Below are positions 12,680 to 24,959 of a stretch of 64,000 nt of DNA, in pieces (the stretch's first letter is position 1; each line of letters opens with the position of its first letter). Under the pieces are notes generated by a model. It was not told where the DNA came from. It was given only the letters and a program-made list of their open reading frames with translations, and did no database searches. Source of the stretch: Notamacropus eugenii (taxonomy: Eukaryota > Chordata > Mammalia > Diprotodontia > Macropodidae); the NCBI RefSeq assembly GCF_028372415.1, contig NC_092874.1, positions 338,684,151-338,748,150 on the forward strand, in the 5' to 3' direction. The translations under genes were made by a program, and so were the position numbers.

Positions 12680-13790
12680 TACTCCATCCCTAAGGCTTCA
12701 ACTGTTACTTCCGTGGATAAGATGCACGAATTTTATCACCTGTTTTTGTCTTCTGAGTTTAACTCACATCTCTAACAGCCTACAGGACATCTCTACCTGA
12801 ATATCTCACTGGCACCTCAAATTCAGTGTATTTAAAATTAAAGTAATAATCTTTCTCTCCAAGCCTGATTTCACAATTTCTATCTAAATCATCCTTATTC
12901 AACTGATCTCCCACTTTTGAAATATTGGAATTTATCTTGGATTTGTCTTCTACCTTACTTTACTGCTGTCTGTATGTGACTGTGTGAGTGTGAGTGTGTG
13001 TGTGTATGTGTGTGTGTGTGTATGTGTGTGTGCAGGGGAAGGCTGGGGGAAGAATCAGACATGTGATTTCTTTTTTGTAGGGAATTCCACAATGTTGAAG
13101 TGCCTTCTACTAAGGAATCAATAATTATTTGCCAGTTCATAGTCATAGAGTCTTGTATGAGACCCTGAAAGGTTAAGTAACTAGAGTTCAAGTCATTTGG
13201 GTGTAAATCATCCTGTCCCTGAAGTCAGCTGTCTATCTACTTTATTTCCAGGTTCTGTTTGCTCTATATCTCCAACATCCCTCACTTCCATTTCTTGCTT
13301 TCTATTTTCATTGTTCTGATCCCAATACACACCTAACCTGGACTAATGAAATACTTTTCCTCTGCCATTTCCCTCTTCTCTTTCCACATATTTAAATACA
13401 TTCTTTATACCACTACCAAAGTAAACTTTCTACCAGATCTCCACATTTCCCTAATCAAAATTTTTCATTGGTTTTCTATTATTCATCAGCTAAAGCAAAA
13501 GCTCCCTTTCCTGTTATTCAAGATTGCTCACAAAATGGCACCACCATTAGATTTCTATCTCATACTACTCCCTTGCACCAACTTTATACTACAAGCAAAT
13601 CTGATTATATCCCCGCTCCCTAAAACGTAAATAATCTCGTCTCATCCTGATTTGGATTCCATTGTTTGTCAAGTAAAGACTATCTCCTATCCCAATGTTA
13701 TTTGTATATTTCATCTATATCCTAACTCAGTAATGATCGTCTCTATCCAATCTCACAAAGTACTTTAAAAAATACCATTACTACAATTGT
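12680..13790 (+). repeat. L2 LINE fragment, split by a TG microsatellite
   Basis: The sense-strand order fits L2. 'cagcctacaggacatctctacctg' and 'ctcactggcacctcaaattcag' come first, then 'cttggatttgtcttctacc'. After the TG array come 'ctttctaccagatctcc', 'ttcattggttttctatt', 'gctcacaaaatggcacc' and 'aatctgattatatcccc'. It is non-coding and diverged. The sequence from 12340 to 12680 may be more L2, but the match is weaker. Confidence 0.65.
12970..13034. repeat. (TG)n microsatellite inside L2
   Basis: An imperfect TG repeat with interspersed GAG and TATG units interrupts the L2 fragment. Open frames reading it as His-Thr or Ser repeats are artefacts. Confidence 0.9.
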
Positions 13791-15335
13791 TTTATGATAT
13801 TGTGTATTACAGGTATGTAATTGTTATCGACTGAATCTACTCATATAGAATCTTCATTTTATAGAGTTCTACATGCATTATGGAAAGAAAAAAGCAATTG
13901 TTCATCTACGTCTCTTCACCTATCTCTAGTTCTCAAATGGAGACCTTCTAGAGAGCAAAGGAGCTAAATAAACATGGAATTAGCACAGATACATGGGTTA
14001 CATGCAAGTCATCTCTAAAGAAATTTTTTTAAAAATTGCAAAGCAAAAATCTACTAGCATCTTTGCAAAAACTTGACAAATGCAATTCTGCTTTTGGATA
14101 TATAGTGATTTATGAACCATATCATAAGAGGAAGAAAAGTGTTGATGTGAAGATTGGAATCATCAGATGTAAATCACAGGCAGATCAAAATTCTAGTGAT
14201 CATCAGCCATTCCTTTATAAATTATCATTGAAATGATTAACTCACCATCCTGAAATATTAAGATGTAATGCTCATATCTACTTCTGAACCTTCTTTTTTT
14301 TCCATTTCACTCAATATCTCCTTAGATAATTTGTATAAGGATGTTTAAGGTAAACCTTTTGCATATTACCACAGTCTTATTTTATAGCTGTAATAAGATG
14401 CTGCTTGCTGCATTTACTGCTTTCTTAATGAGCTTTGGTTAGCCTATTCCTTGGCAAACTGGAACAAATTTCTGTAATTAGTATCATAAATATTTATAAA
14501 AGACTACAGTAGAGACAATTCCATTTTTTGAATTTTGCATAAATGCTACCTTATTCACTGTGTCAAACATTTCCCTTGCAAATGATTTTTTTTCGTAATA
14601 GTTCATTCAGAATCAATAAGTCACTGGAGATTTCCAAACACCTATTAAACTGGAAATGACAAAATGCTGTTGAAATAAAATACAAGCATCTTCCTGGTGT
14701 CAAAATGTGTATTTGTTTTTGTATGAACTTCCAGAAGAAGAGTGCCTCATCACAAAACTGTCATCAAGAAGAATGACACAATCTACCATATCAACTTATT
14801 TTTCTCCTGTTGAATTATTCATTCTGTTATTGAAAAGCACCAAGGACTTAAAATCTTTTTTTTTGGTTTAAGTTAATTAAATCAATTATCTTAACTTATA
14901 ATTACTTAAAGGTAGGTACCACATTCATATTGTTCATGCTAGGTAACAAACTTTGCCCCTCTCCCATTTTTTATGTGAGCTAGTAGAGAGCACCTACTGT
15001 ATCCATGTACTGTCTCTTCTTATACAAATCAGTAACTCCTTTGTAATTTACTCTAGCGATTCATCTGGGTTCACTTAGTGGTTAAGTGACTTGTCCAGGT
15101 ACATAGAAGTAGTGTGTTATGAAGGCAAGTCTTGAACCATTCTTCCACGTTTTAAAACTCTTAATTTTCAGTTCTTTAATTTTAGAGACAAATCATAAGA
15201 AACTCTCATATAGGCACCATCCCTTTGATAATTGTGACCATTATCTTAGAGAAACTTAATAAATGTCCTACAATTGATCTTTCTTCTTTTTAATATTCCT
15301 TCCAAGAGATAATAGGAATTACAGATTTATGCACA
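13791..15335. other. Unannotated stretch with a possible MIR piece
   Basis: No gene is seen. About 15060-15150 has a 'gttaagtgacttgtccaggtac' block followed by 'gcaagtcttgaacc', which resembles MIR in antisense. Confidence 0.4.
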
Positions 15336-15420
15336 TGTGTATATATATATGTATATACACATACATATATGTGCATACACATGCATACATATACATATAT
15401 ACATACACACATACATTTTA
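15336..15420. repeat. TA/CA-rich low-complexity array
   Basis: An imperfect mix of ATAT, ACAT and GTAT units. Confidence 0.85.
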
Positions 15421-15459
15421 GATGCAGGAAAATCAAGGCACATTAGAACTAAGCGGTTG

Positions 15460-16070
15460 GTGTGATGGCAATCAAATTAGGATCTTTTTCTGTTTTTGTT
15501 TTACTAAAAGTGCTTTTGATTGAATAATGTGATTGAAGAAGATCTTCTCCACCCATTGATGGGCCTGCCTAGGAGGGAAATTTGATTAGAGAGTTGTTTT
15601 GTAGGAGAGTCCCAAGTACCTTTTATTTTTTTCTATTGAGGCACTGGGTCAGAGGGGTATGCCCTCTGACTCTGAAAAGTATAAATCCTCTGAAGGTGAG
15701 GTTTTACTTCGGGCTTAGTTTTTGAAAGAAGGTATGACTGTCAGATGACAGTCTGGGAAGCCACTAAGCAACCCCACAGATTGAGAACCCAGATATTTGG
15801 TACTTCCCTCTCTGGTTTCTGTGTATGTATGTATGTTAAGGGTCAGACATATGGAAATATATCTTTTGATTTTTGATTTCTCTGAAGTTTTGATTTTGAT
15901 TTTCTCTGATGCCTGTGTTTGATTAAAGTAAGTGTTAACTCCTCAAAAGTTGCCTTTTCTTTTAGAGAAGCTGATGAAAGAACCTATGATAAATCAGGAC
16001 TCCTGTGTATGTTGGCTTGCTTACTGATATAGTTGGTTTACAACCAATTAGAGATGAGGCAAGATAACTT
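15460..16070 (+). repeat. Possible solitary LTR
   Basis: The block has a TATA-like 'gtataaatcctctg' near 15680 and an ATTAAA signal about 240 bp downstream, near 15923, in a sequence richer in GC than its flanks. That arrangement is seen in LTRs. I found neither matching ends nor a target duplication, and no second copy is in the window. This is a hypothesis only. Confidence 0.25.
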
Positions 16071-16454
16071 TGTCACAGTACACTACCCATTCCAAGATTT
16101 ACATTGTCATGTGTGCCCGCTGGATGTTCTTTGCAAAAGACGAGAAATTAAGAACAATTGAGGAGGGTGCAATCAAGACTAGCAGAGGTAAGCTGTATCT
16201 GACTACAGGTAATGATTCTTTTTAGTCATGAAACTACAAGGGAAGATGTCTGAAGCCTCTTCTATGTGTAAAACATGTGTTTACTGCACTCACTTCTAGT
16301 TTCATGCCCTATTTTAGCAGAATGATCTTTGGACAAAGTGTCACATTTAATCATGTATTATCTGTGCCAATATGCTTATGGCACAACCTCTTTAAACCAC
16401 AGTTTCTATATCTTGTAAAATGGCGATAAAAAATACCAACTCACAAAGTTAAAG

Positions 16455-16600
16455 TTAGAATACATTCAGCAACCAGTTAGTAAGCACCTACTTGTCCTTA
16501 GGCATGATGTTAAGTATCAGAACTACAAATATAAAAACAAAACCATCTCTCTCCTCAAAGAGCTTACATCCTCCTAGGGGTGGGAGGAAGAACCAGAACT
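16455..16600 (-). repeat. L2 3'-tail fragment
   Basis: 'gtaagcacctacttgtccttaggcatgatgttaag', then 'ctctctcctcaaagagctt' and 'catcctcctaggggtggg', match the antisense L2 3'-end order. A MIR-like 'cacagtttctatatcttgtaaaatgg' lies just upstream at 16395-16425. Confidence 0.5.
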
Positions 16601-16779
16601 TGAGATATCTTGAAACCCAAACAGCACCAACTGACTGTCACGGTTTTTTATCCATAAAGCAAGGATGGGATAAAAAATGTCTATATTAAAGTAAAATTAT
16701 GATAAAAATATTGGTGTTACCTGATGCATCTGATCCTTCTAGTATTAAAGCTGGGGGATTGAGGAAGACAATTCTTTTT

Positions 16780-17265
16780 TTTATATTTTTTTCTTTCATT
16801 TATTTTCAGTGTTCTACAATCACTACCATATAATTTAGATTTTTCCTCTCCTCCCCCTGCCTTCTCCTTACTTCCTCCCTCCCTTGCTGAGATGGCATAC
16901 AATTTTATATAGGTTCTACACATACATTCCTATTAAATACATTTTCATCATAGTCATGTTGTATAGAAGAATTAAAATGAATGGGAGAAATCATATAACA
17001 AACCAAAACGTAATACAAAAGAAAATGATCTGCTACATTCTGTGATTGAATTCCATAGTTCTTTCTCTGGGCTGTGGAAGGCATTTTGCCTTAAAAGACA
17101 ACTGGAAATTTTTTAAGTCCTTGTATTGCAATGAAGTACCAAGAATACAAGAAAAATTCCTCACTTGCTGTAGTTGTTGCTGTGTACAAAGTTCTCCTTT
17201 TTCTGCTCCTTTCACTTAGCATCAGATCATATAAGTCTTTCCAGGCCTCTCTGAAGTCTGAGGAA
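16780..17265 (-). mobile_element. L1 LINE 3' end, 5' truncated
   Basis: On the minus strand this carries the same 3' UTR seen at 40700-40815: 'gtatgccatctcagc', a purine-rich GGAGG tract, 'gtgattgtagaacactgaaaa', then an A/T-rich tail at about 16770-16800. The upstream part resembles the extreme 3' end of marsupial-type L1. No coding capacity remains. Confidence 0.7.
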
Positions 17266-17750
17266 GACTTGACTTAATTCAGGAGAAAAAGTGAAATGAA
17301 ATGATGAATATGTGCTATTTTAGAAGATGCTAGTAGTAATATTTAGAAATATCCATACACAAATTAGATTATTATTGAATCATTTTAATAAAAAATGCTA
17401 CAGTAGGGCTCTATGTGAATACTTTGTCAGCAATGTCTATACTATCAGAATAAAAACTCTATCAAGGCCAACCAAATGTTTTGAATGTGGACTCAGCAAT
17501 GAATTATGCGTGAGGACCAGCCTAAATTCAGAAATGCTCAATTTCTTCTCAGGATGGTCACAAGTTGCACAGGTTGACTGATTTTTTTATCCCTAGTAAA
17601 TTATGAAGACCCTATATTGCAGGAAGTTTGAGATTTACTTATGGTCAGAGTATCAGCAGTGATAAACTCATAGATCACTAAAATATTAATGTTATAACTT
17701 TACAACCAACTAGATTACAAATTAAAACAATGAAGTAGGTTGAATAGTTT
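17266..17750. other. Unannotated stretch
   Basis: No recognisable feature. An 84-residue open frame at 17327-17581 shows no family pattern. Confidence 0.4.
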
Positions 17751-17822
17751 GTATTTGTATCCTCATGCCTGGTACCATACCTGACATAAAGCAAGTGCTT
17801 AATAAATGCCTTCTGACTAAAT
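17751..17822 (+). repeat. L2 3'-tail fragment
   Basis: 'gcctggtaccatacctgacataaagcaagtgcttaataaatg' split across this span is the sense L2 3' terminus, ending directly against the microsatellite at 17829. Confidence 0.55.
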
Positions 17823-17828
17823 ATTAGA

Positions 17829-17963
17829 ATGAGTAGAAGAGAAGAGAAGAGAAGAGAAGAGAAGAGAAGAGAAGAGAAGAGAAGAGAAGAGAAGAGAAGA
17901 GAAGAGAAGAAAGAGACAGAGAGAGACAGAGAGAGAGACAGAGAGAGAGAGACAGAGAGAGAC

Positions 17964-18031
<68 letters not shown>

Positions 18032-18043
18032 GGAGAGAGAGCA
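17829..18043. repeat. (AGAAG)n then (GA)n/(GACA) microsatellite
   Basis: About fifteen AGAAG pentamers (17834-17910) pass into GAGACAGA units and then nearly pure GA to about 18043. The purine-only strand is the plus strand. Repetitive open frames here are artefacts. Confidence 0.97.
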
Positions 18044-18044
18044 C

Positions 18045-19105
18045 AAAATAATGGGGTTAAAATAGATTGAGAAATGCAGATGTTGTCAAAAGGCCAGTTT
18101 GCTAATTTGTAGCTTAGATATGAAGAGGATTACCAAATGCTTGACTTCCTTCCACTGTAACATACCAGCTATTGCTGGAGAAAGAAATGAAGCCCACTCC
18201 CTACATGAATTCCTTCTCTCATGAGAAATCTTCCTTATGTCGACCAGTCTGCTCATTTAGCACAATGTGAATTGCATCTTGTACAGTGGGGTGTTCCTTT
18301 CATATCCTTTTCATTATATCAAGGCCCAACTCCTGCTGAGAAAGCCACACCACAGGAGGCTGAAATTTCCTGCTTCCCCTCCACAGCAGCTGCCAAGATT
18401 CTTGGATACCAATCCTGTCTTTACCAAAACAATGATTATCTTGGACATTTGCTACACCCATGGAAATCTTATTTGCAGCTAAATACAGTCTACCTACATG
18501 AACAGCAATTGTTCATCTTTCAGATGAGATTATGCAGACATAAAAAGGAAGCCACACACTAAGACAAATTTTGCAAATAGTCTTCAAAAATCATTAAATC
18601 ACATGAATATCTTCTTAACCTGTCAAAGTTTCACAGAATCTGCCCACTAACCAACAGCAACTCCTATCTGTTCAATACGCCACAATCTTCTATTGTTTTC
18701 TATCTCCATAGGTAAAGAGAAACCAAAATAATTCTCTGGAACAAATAGCTTCCCCATGTTGAGACTGTCATGAAAAACAAAAGATGAAGATGAAAGGGAA
18801 GGATAAGTATAATAAATGCCTGTTTGTTGTCTGAGTCTCATTAGGTATCTTCTTATTTATTTGAAGCCCTGGACATTTGGACCTAAACTAATTGTTATGA
18901 CTGATTTATGATTTATTAAATTTAATAAAAAGTCAGTACATAATAATTGATTATCTCTTGCATGTACAAATGTAACTAAACATCATTGGCAGATTTCATA
19001 ACACTTTATTTGATCTTTTCTGGTGCTATAGCACTACCTTTATAGATAGATACACACATACATATACATATATATTCTCATATAAACATATAATCTCCCT
19101 CCCTC
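18045..19105. other. Unannotated stretch
   Basis: No gene or clear repeat is recognised. A 113-residue open frame at 18221-18562 has no known motif and no codon pattern I would trust as a gene. Confidence 0.4.
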
Positions 19106-19110
19106 CTTTT

Positions 19111-19116
19111 CTCTCC

Positions 19117-19175
<59 letters not shown>
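19111..19175. repeat. (CT)n microsatellite
   Basis: Nearly pure CT repeat, the reverse-strand equivalent of the GA arrays elsewhere in the window. Confidence 0.95.
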
Positions 19176-19178
<3 letters not shown>

Positions 19179-19358
19179 AAGCTATCTTATGTCTTGCCAC
19201 TAGACTCTGATAATGCTGAAGGAGAGCATGAGATTTTGTACAGCTCTGCCTCACATCTAATCTACTGGGAAGTTAAGACATTTCTTTCATGATGCAATTG
19301 ATCCTTTTCAAGAATGATCAAAGAACAACAAACAACTATCCATCTATCTAATCTATTC

Positions 19359-19371
19359 ACACACACACACA

Positions 19372-19408
<37 letters not shown>
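19359..19408. repeat. (CA)n microsatellite
   Basis: CA repeat interrupted once by a TA unit. Confidence 0.95.
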
Positions 19409-19410
<2 letters not shown>

Positions 19411-20630
19411 CCACAAACATCAATTCAGAATTCACTCACATTTTCCCTCATTTCCCATTTTCCTAACTGGCACCTTGTTAAGTAGCCTATCTCTGTAAGA
19501 CTTCTGCCTCAATGTTTGCTAGTGATTAAAGATAATTAATAAAGGCCTCAGGAGAAAATCTACTAAGGGATTTAGATTCTGAGTCAAGACTCAACTGGGA
19601 GAGTAAACAAAATATGATGTTGGATCAAATCAGGGTTCCCAAGTAACAAAATTTGAGGGCTAGTAGGAGTGAGGCAAATTTTTTAGCAATGGTACAAGAC
19701 TGGAGAAAACACATAGCATGCATCATGGGAGAATAACAAACTGATAAACACTGTCTTGTGACACATAAGGTTTCTGCCTGAGTACATTTTTATTTTCTAC
19801 TCAGAACCGTTTTTTTTAAAGACGGTTAAATATTCCTCCTCCTTTACCTGCTTCATTCATTTTTGAGTGAAGTCATAAACCTTTAAATGAAATCTGGTCT
19901 TATAATTCTTCTTCTGACTATGACAAGAACACAAAGTCTAGAGACAAGAGACCTGGGTACTAGTCTACTGTTAAATACTTAGGCAACCATTGGCAAGTTA
20001 ATGTGCTTTGACAACTTGAAAGTATTAACATAAAGTATAATATTTTCATTTATTCCTAATGGAGTAAATTAACTCCCTCTACTTACCACATCATTTAAAA
20101 AAAGTTGTTTTTTTCCCCAAGTCTAATTCAAGACTCAAAACATTTGTTCTTAGTGGAAAATTCTGACTTTGTATCGTATAAGTGACATAATTGTCTAAAA
20201 CTTTCACCTTCCCTCCTTAAAACCTTGGATACAGCTAGTAACAAGTCAATTTTCTAAATGAAAAAACACAGAAGAATGAAATGAGCTCCAATTAATGCTG
20301 ATGTCAGGAACTGAAATATTTGCTGTTGGCTCTAGATTTCTGTTACATGGCCAAGCATTAGAGAAGTTTTCTTATAAAAACATATGCTTAAACATAAATC
20401 TAGCATTTGCTTTCAATAAGAAGACTCAAATAACTGAACATTTCCAACTAAATAATATTTTGAAACTCCTTGTCTTATTTTGTGGTCATGGATGTTTTGA
20501 TAGTAACTTAATATAAAACACCAGTTTAACTAAGTATCCTTAAATTATAAACTGAATGAATCTTATTGAACATGAATACTTAGGTACACAGATATTTCAT
20601 TGCATCTAAGTCAATCTATTTGCTGCTTCT
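19409..20630. other. Unannotated stretch
   Basis: AT-rich sequence in which I see no gene or assignable repeat. Confidence 0.4.
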
Positions 20631-20634
20631 CATG

Positions 20635-20930
20635 AAAGACTTGCTAATTCCAGTCTAAATGCCCTTGACCACAATTTTATTGCTTTATCTCTCTCTTCTT
20701 TAAGATCTGGTTCAAAGGTCACCTTCTCCATTAATCCTTTATTGAATTTTATCTATCCCCTTTGCAAACACTCTTATTCTCCCTGTTTCGATAATAAACT
20801 AATTATCAAATCATCCAGCATTTATTCTTATATTGCTCTTATATATTCTCCTTGCCCTTTGACATTTATTAAAGTACCTAGCAAAATAGTAGTCACTTAA
20901 TAGGTGATCAATAAATATTTAAGAAATGAA
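20635..20930 (+). repeat. L2 LINE 3' end
   Basis: 'ggttcaaaggtcaccttctcc' is followed by 'ttattgaattttatc' and a terminal 'aatagtagtcacttaatagg', then 'tcaataaatatt', in the order of a sense L2 3' end. Confidence 0.6.
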
Positions 20931-21242
20931 TGGTTTGGTAAATATCAATGAATAAATGAATGAATTCAATGGAAAAGTAATATCACAAAACAGTTTTGTT
21001 GTGCTTTTTTAGGATTTTGGTGGTGTATACCTAGCTCCAGTAATCTCTAAACATCTCATACTTTCCAAGGATGTTATAAACTTCTAGACAATTCTAAAAA
21101 TAAATTATTAATAAATTGATTAATTAAATTGCTAATTGCTGCATTGCTAATAGTTAGAGTTTCAGACGGAATAGTAGTCCATTTCTTTTCTAAAGCACAT
21201 TAATTTCTTCCTGCATTCGTTAGTCAATTGTATGCTATAACA

Positions 21243-21490
21243 AGGCCAGTTAGGTGGTACATGGATAGAGTACTGATTCTGGAGTTAGGAAGAACGGAGC
21301 TTGAATCTGACCTCAGACACTTACTAGCTATGTGACCCTATGCAAGTCATTTAACTCTTTTTGCCTCAGTTTCTTATCTGTAAAATGAGCTGGAGAAAAA
21401 AATGGCAAACCACTCCAGAATATTTGCCAAGAAAACCCCAAATAGGGTTATGAAGAGTCACACATGATTAAAACAACTGAACAACAAAAA
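21243..21490 (+). repeat. tRNA-like marsupial SINE with RTE-type tail
   Basis: The tRNA-related 5' half contains 'agttaggtggtacatggata', 'gagttaggaagaac', 'gaatctgacctcagacactt' and 'ctagctatgtgaccctatgc', ending in 'cctcagtttcttatctgtaa'. The 3' part has 'aaaatggcaaaccactcc', 'tttgccaagaaaacccc' and 'gaagagtcacacatgatt'. This is close to the terminus shared by RTE/BovB LINEs and the SINEs they mobilise. It ends in a short A-rich tail. This composite is typical of marsupial SINEs of the MAR1/WALLSI kind; the exact subfamily is not asserted. It is among the better preserved repeats here. Confidence 0.8.
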
Positions 21491-22607
21491 ATTCATTCTA
21501 CTTTAGAATCTCCTTTCTCCACAGCTGCCCTTATGTTCTCTTCTGCTTTCTCTCTTTTCTTCCATCATCTTTTATCTAATGTTTTAATCTCAAAAAACTG
21601 CATATGTGTGTCTGTGGAGTAACAGATGTGCTAGGCAGCCCTTTCTGTAGGTGAGTAATTCCTGGTTTTTCGCTAACATGAAAAATGTAACTCTTCAATT
21701 GGGTTCATTTCTTGGCAGAATTTATTTTCAAAACATGTCAACACTAGGAATGGGTAAAGGAAGATGGAGAGAGAGGGAGGTGAATGTTGAATATTCTTTG
21801 ATATTCTGAAAGTATAATCAAGGTCATTAAACAGTTCATGAAAACCCTATTTTAAGTCCTTAAAAAATGACAATATTTTAAAATGGTCAAGCCTTTATGC
21901 TTTATTTATTTAGCAAATCACTTGGAATGAACTGCAGCTCTCATCATCCCATAAACTTGATCCCAAAATATCCGATATGCTGGGTTAAAGGAAAAATAAA
22001 CTTGAATGAAAATTTGTTATTATTTTTCTTCTTTATTGGCATCTTTTCCTCCATCTGTAGGTTACAGGATCCAACACTGACCCTGATAACCTGAAGATGC
22101 AAGACTAATGCAGAGCTGGATTTCATAAGACTTAACGCTTATTTTTGTCCAGGAGAGCTCAGGTCAGACCACCCCTAAAACCTTAGAATGTAGCTATAGG
22201 AAGTAGTGCTTCAAACCAGCAAAAAGGAATGGCTATTGATCAAATGTGAACAGGTTTTGCTGGAAACAGAATGGCCTTGGAAAATGTTTTAAAAGATCAT
22301 CTGTCATCACATGATTTTATTTCTTCGTTGTAGCTCTTGCCAATTTTTTTTAAATTGATGGGAAATTTCTTTATTCGATGTCCATTTACTATGTACAAAG
22401 TAATCTCAGTCAGTCACTGAGGCAGTACAGAAATCAAACATAAACACATTAAAGAAAAAAAGTCCTACCTACATGAACTGAGCCTTCATTGTTACAATTT
22501 ATTTCCAGTATGAGGTCTGCAAAATATATATTATTAAAGTGAAAATAAATTCATCACTGTCAACATTTTCATGGATCCTCAAAATATAATTTTAAAATGA
22601 TGCTGAG
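21491..22607. other. Unannotated stretch
   Basis: No gene or assignable repeat is seen. Confidence 0.4.
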
Positions 22608-22890
22608 TTGATACATTTTTTCTTCCCTTTGTCTCTCCTGTCTGTCTTTCTACCTATCTCTGTCTTTCTGTTTCTGTCTCTTTCCATCTCTCTGTCTTTG
22701 TCTATGTCTTCTTTTCTATTTATCTCAGTTTGTCTTTATATCTGTTTCTCTGCCTCCATATTTCTCCTCTCTATTTCTATCACCATCTTTGTTTCTGTCT
22801 GTCAGTCCCTTTGTGTCTCTCTCTCTGGTTCTGTGTTACTGTCTCTGTCTGTCTCTGTGTCTATTTATCTCTCCGTGTCTCTCTCAGTCA
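22608..22890. repeat. Degenerate CT/TCTG-rich low-complexity array
   Basis: Imperfect CT, TCTG and TTTCT units. The serine- and leucine-rich open frames reading through it reflect composition only. Confidence 0.85.
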
Positions 22891-24660
22891 AGGAAGGATC
22901 AGATTTAATAAAAATCTGATCACAGTTAGTTGTAGCTTCCTCTCTGTTTTCATAGTAATAATTCAAGAGTATGTTTGGAGTTTAGTATTTCCAAAACTGA
23001 GTCAGTCAGTGGTGTAAAAGATAGCTTTTTTTTCATTTTGGGGGGATTCATCCTTAAAGAAGGGATTGAGGTATTAGTTTTTTGATGGAATATTGAGTTA
23101 CTTGTTTTCTGAAGGAATAAATTAATCTAAAGAATGCCTTGACCTGACAGTGTAAATGGTTCCTTGTCCTAGAGATTCCATGTATCAGTAGGTCAGTGCA
23201 CTCTCACAAGGCTGTTTGTACAAAACCAAAGTCCCTCTCAATGCTCAGAAATAATTATTGCCATGTATGAGTAACAAAAAATCTATTAAACTGATCATTT
23301 ACTTGAACTCCCTGAATATCACTGAACTAGTCAAATGAAAAAGATTGTGCAACAGTCTCATAATTTTAATGCAGCTTTAGGCAAAGAATTTCTTATTTAT
23401 CCAGCCAATTGTGTTTATTATTTAGAAGACTTTGGCTATGAAACTATTGACTATTTTATCCCCTCAATATAAGGCCTGATGGCACCAGAAAATTTTATGT
23501 TGGAAACCATTTTTGGGAGCTATATATTTTGGATATGGACTATATTGAAAAGCACAATTCCTAGCACTATACGGGATGCTAATCCTAAGGTCATCGAATC
23601 TCTGACGGCATATAGTTCAAGCTGGACTTGAAAAAGAATTATCTGTATGACATCTTTGGCAAGAGCTCATCTAGTACCATTTCAAGATCTCTAATAAGGG
23701 GGAAACCTGTACTTCCAAAGGCAACTTATACAACTTTTACAGTATTTACATTACATTACATTATTGTAGTTTTACTTTTCTTAACAAGAATTCTAATTTA
23801 CATTGTTTGCAATGTAAATGTAAATTGCTAGCTATGCCCTTGGAGGCTAAGTAAAAGTACTTTAATCCCACTTTCAAATGGCATCTTTTCATATGTGAAA
23901 AAATAGCTATCCTATCTGCGTTAAGTATTATCTTCTACAGAGGTGACTTCCCAATAAACTTTTTGGTAGTTACCTTGCAAACAAGATGAGAAACTATGAA
24001 CAGATAACATAAAATCTCATTATCAGATGTCTTGTCCTGGTTTTCTAGAATGACCCTGAAAACAACCTATTCTCCTTTACCCAAATTTTCATTTTTGAAC
24101 AATAATCAATTCAGTATTACTATTAGATAATGACTCACTGACCTGAATTATTTTAATAGAGTTATTAAAATGGTAAAGCACAAATAGGACATTTGTCTTG
24201 ATGACAGTAGAGGTAGGCATTGAAGGATACAATAGGATTTGATAGATGTGGATGATGCAAGGGAAAATAATACAGGCTTAGGAGGTGATATGAACTAAGT
24301 GATTGTATAGATAGAATTTATTTTTATTTAAGTACTTGAAGCTCATATGAGGAGAACAGCACATTTGAAATACCAAACATTTGTAATAAATTGGTTTTCC
24401 ATTGTGGTAAATGAGTTTATATTATTGTTAAATTTGTATAAATTGTCATAGGATACATTTCATCTTACATAAAAAAGTTTTTTGAATAAAGAAAAAAGTA
24501 ACATCATAATTCAATACAGGTATATAACATTTCATATGACAGAAGAGTTCCTATTACTTTTATATAAAAAATATTATCATAGATCAAGGCATATTTAAAA
24601 AGTACTTTAAGGGAGCTATTATTAGAAGAATCATGTGTTGTGTGCATAAATACATACATA
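22891..24660. other. Unannotated AT-rich stretch
   Basis: No gene or assignable repeat is seen. The short palindrome-like 'ttacattacattacattatt' run near 23748-23767 is simple sequence. Confidence 0.4.
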
Positions 24661-24664
24661 TGTA

Positions 24665-24704
24665 CAGGTGTATATATATATATATACATATATAAATGCA
24701 TATA

Positions 24705-24735
<31 letters not shown>

Positions 24736-24736
24736 A
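24665..24736. repeat. (TA)n/(TG)n microsatellite
   Basis: TA units flank an internal TG run. Confidence 0.9.
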
Positions 24737-24959
24737 GAGGGAGAGACATATTACTTGAAAAATCACTCCTATTCCAATTTATCAGAACTACAGATTTAGA
24801 TTTTTTTTCTTTTTCATACTCAGTTTTATATCTGAATCCCCACAATGTTATTCCTCATCATCTCTTATTTCAATGGAACCCTAGATAAAGTGGTTGGTAC
24901 TCTTTGGAAATATCTCTACTTGTGATGTGGATCCCAAACCCTCCTATCTCTTTTAAGAG

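Noticed and set aside
12342..12800. 152-residue open frame
   Set aside because: Its latter part lies in a sense-strand L2 fragment and the rest is pyrimidine-rich sequence without motifs.
17678..18065. Open frames with Ser-Leu or Arg-Glu repeats
   Set aside because: They read a GA/AGAAG microsatellite and have no independent coding evidence.
18221..18562. 113-residue open frame outside obvious repeats
   Set aside because: No recognisable domain, splice context or promoter; the length is unremarkable by chance in this much DNA.
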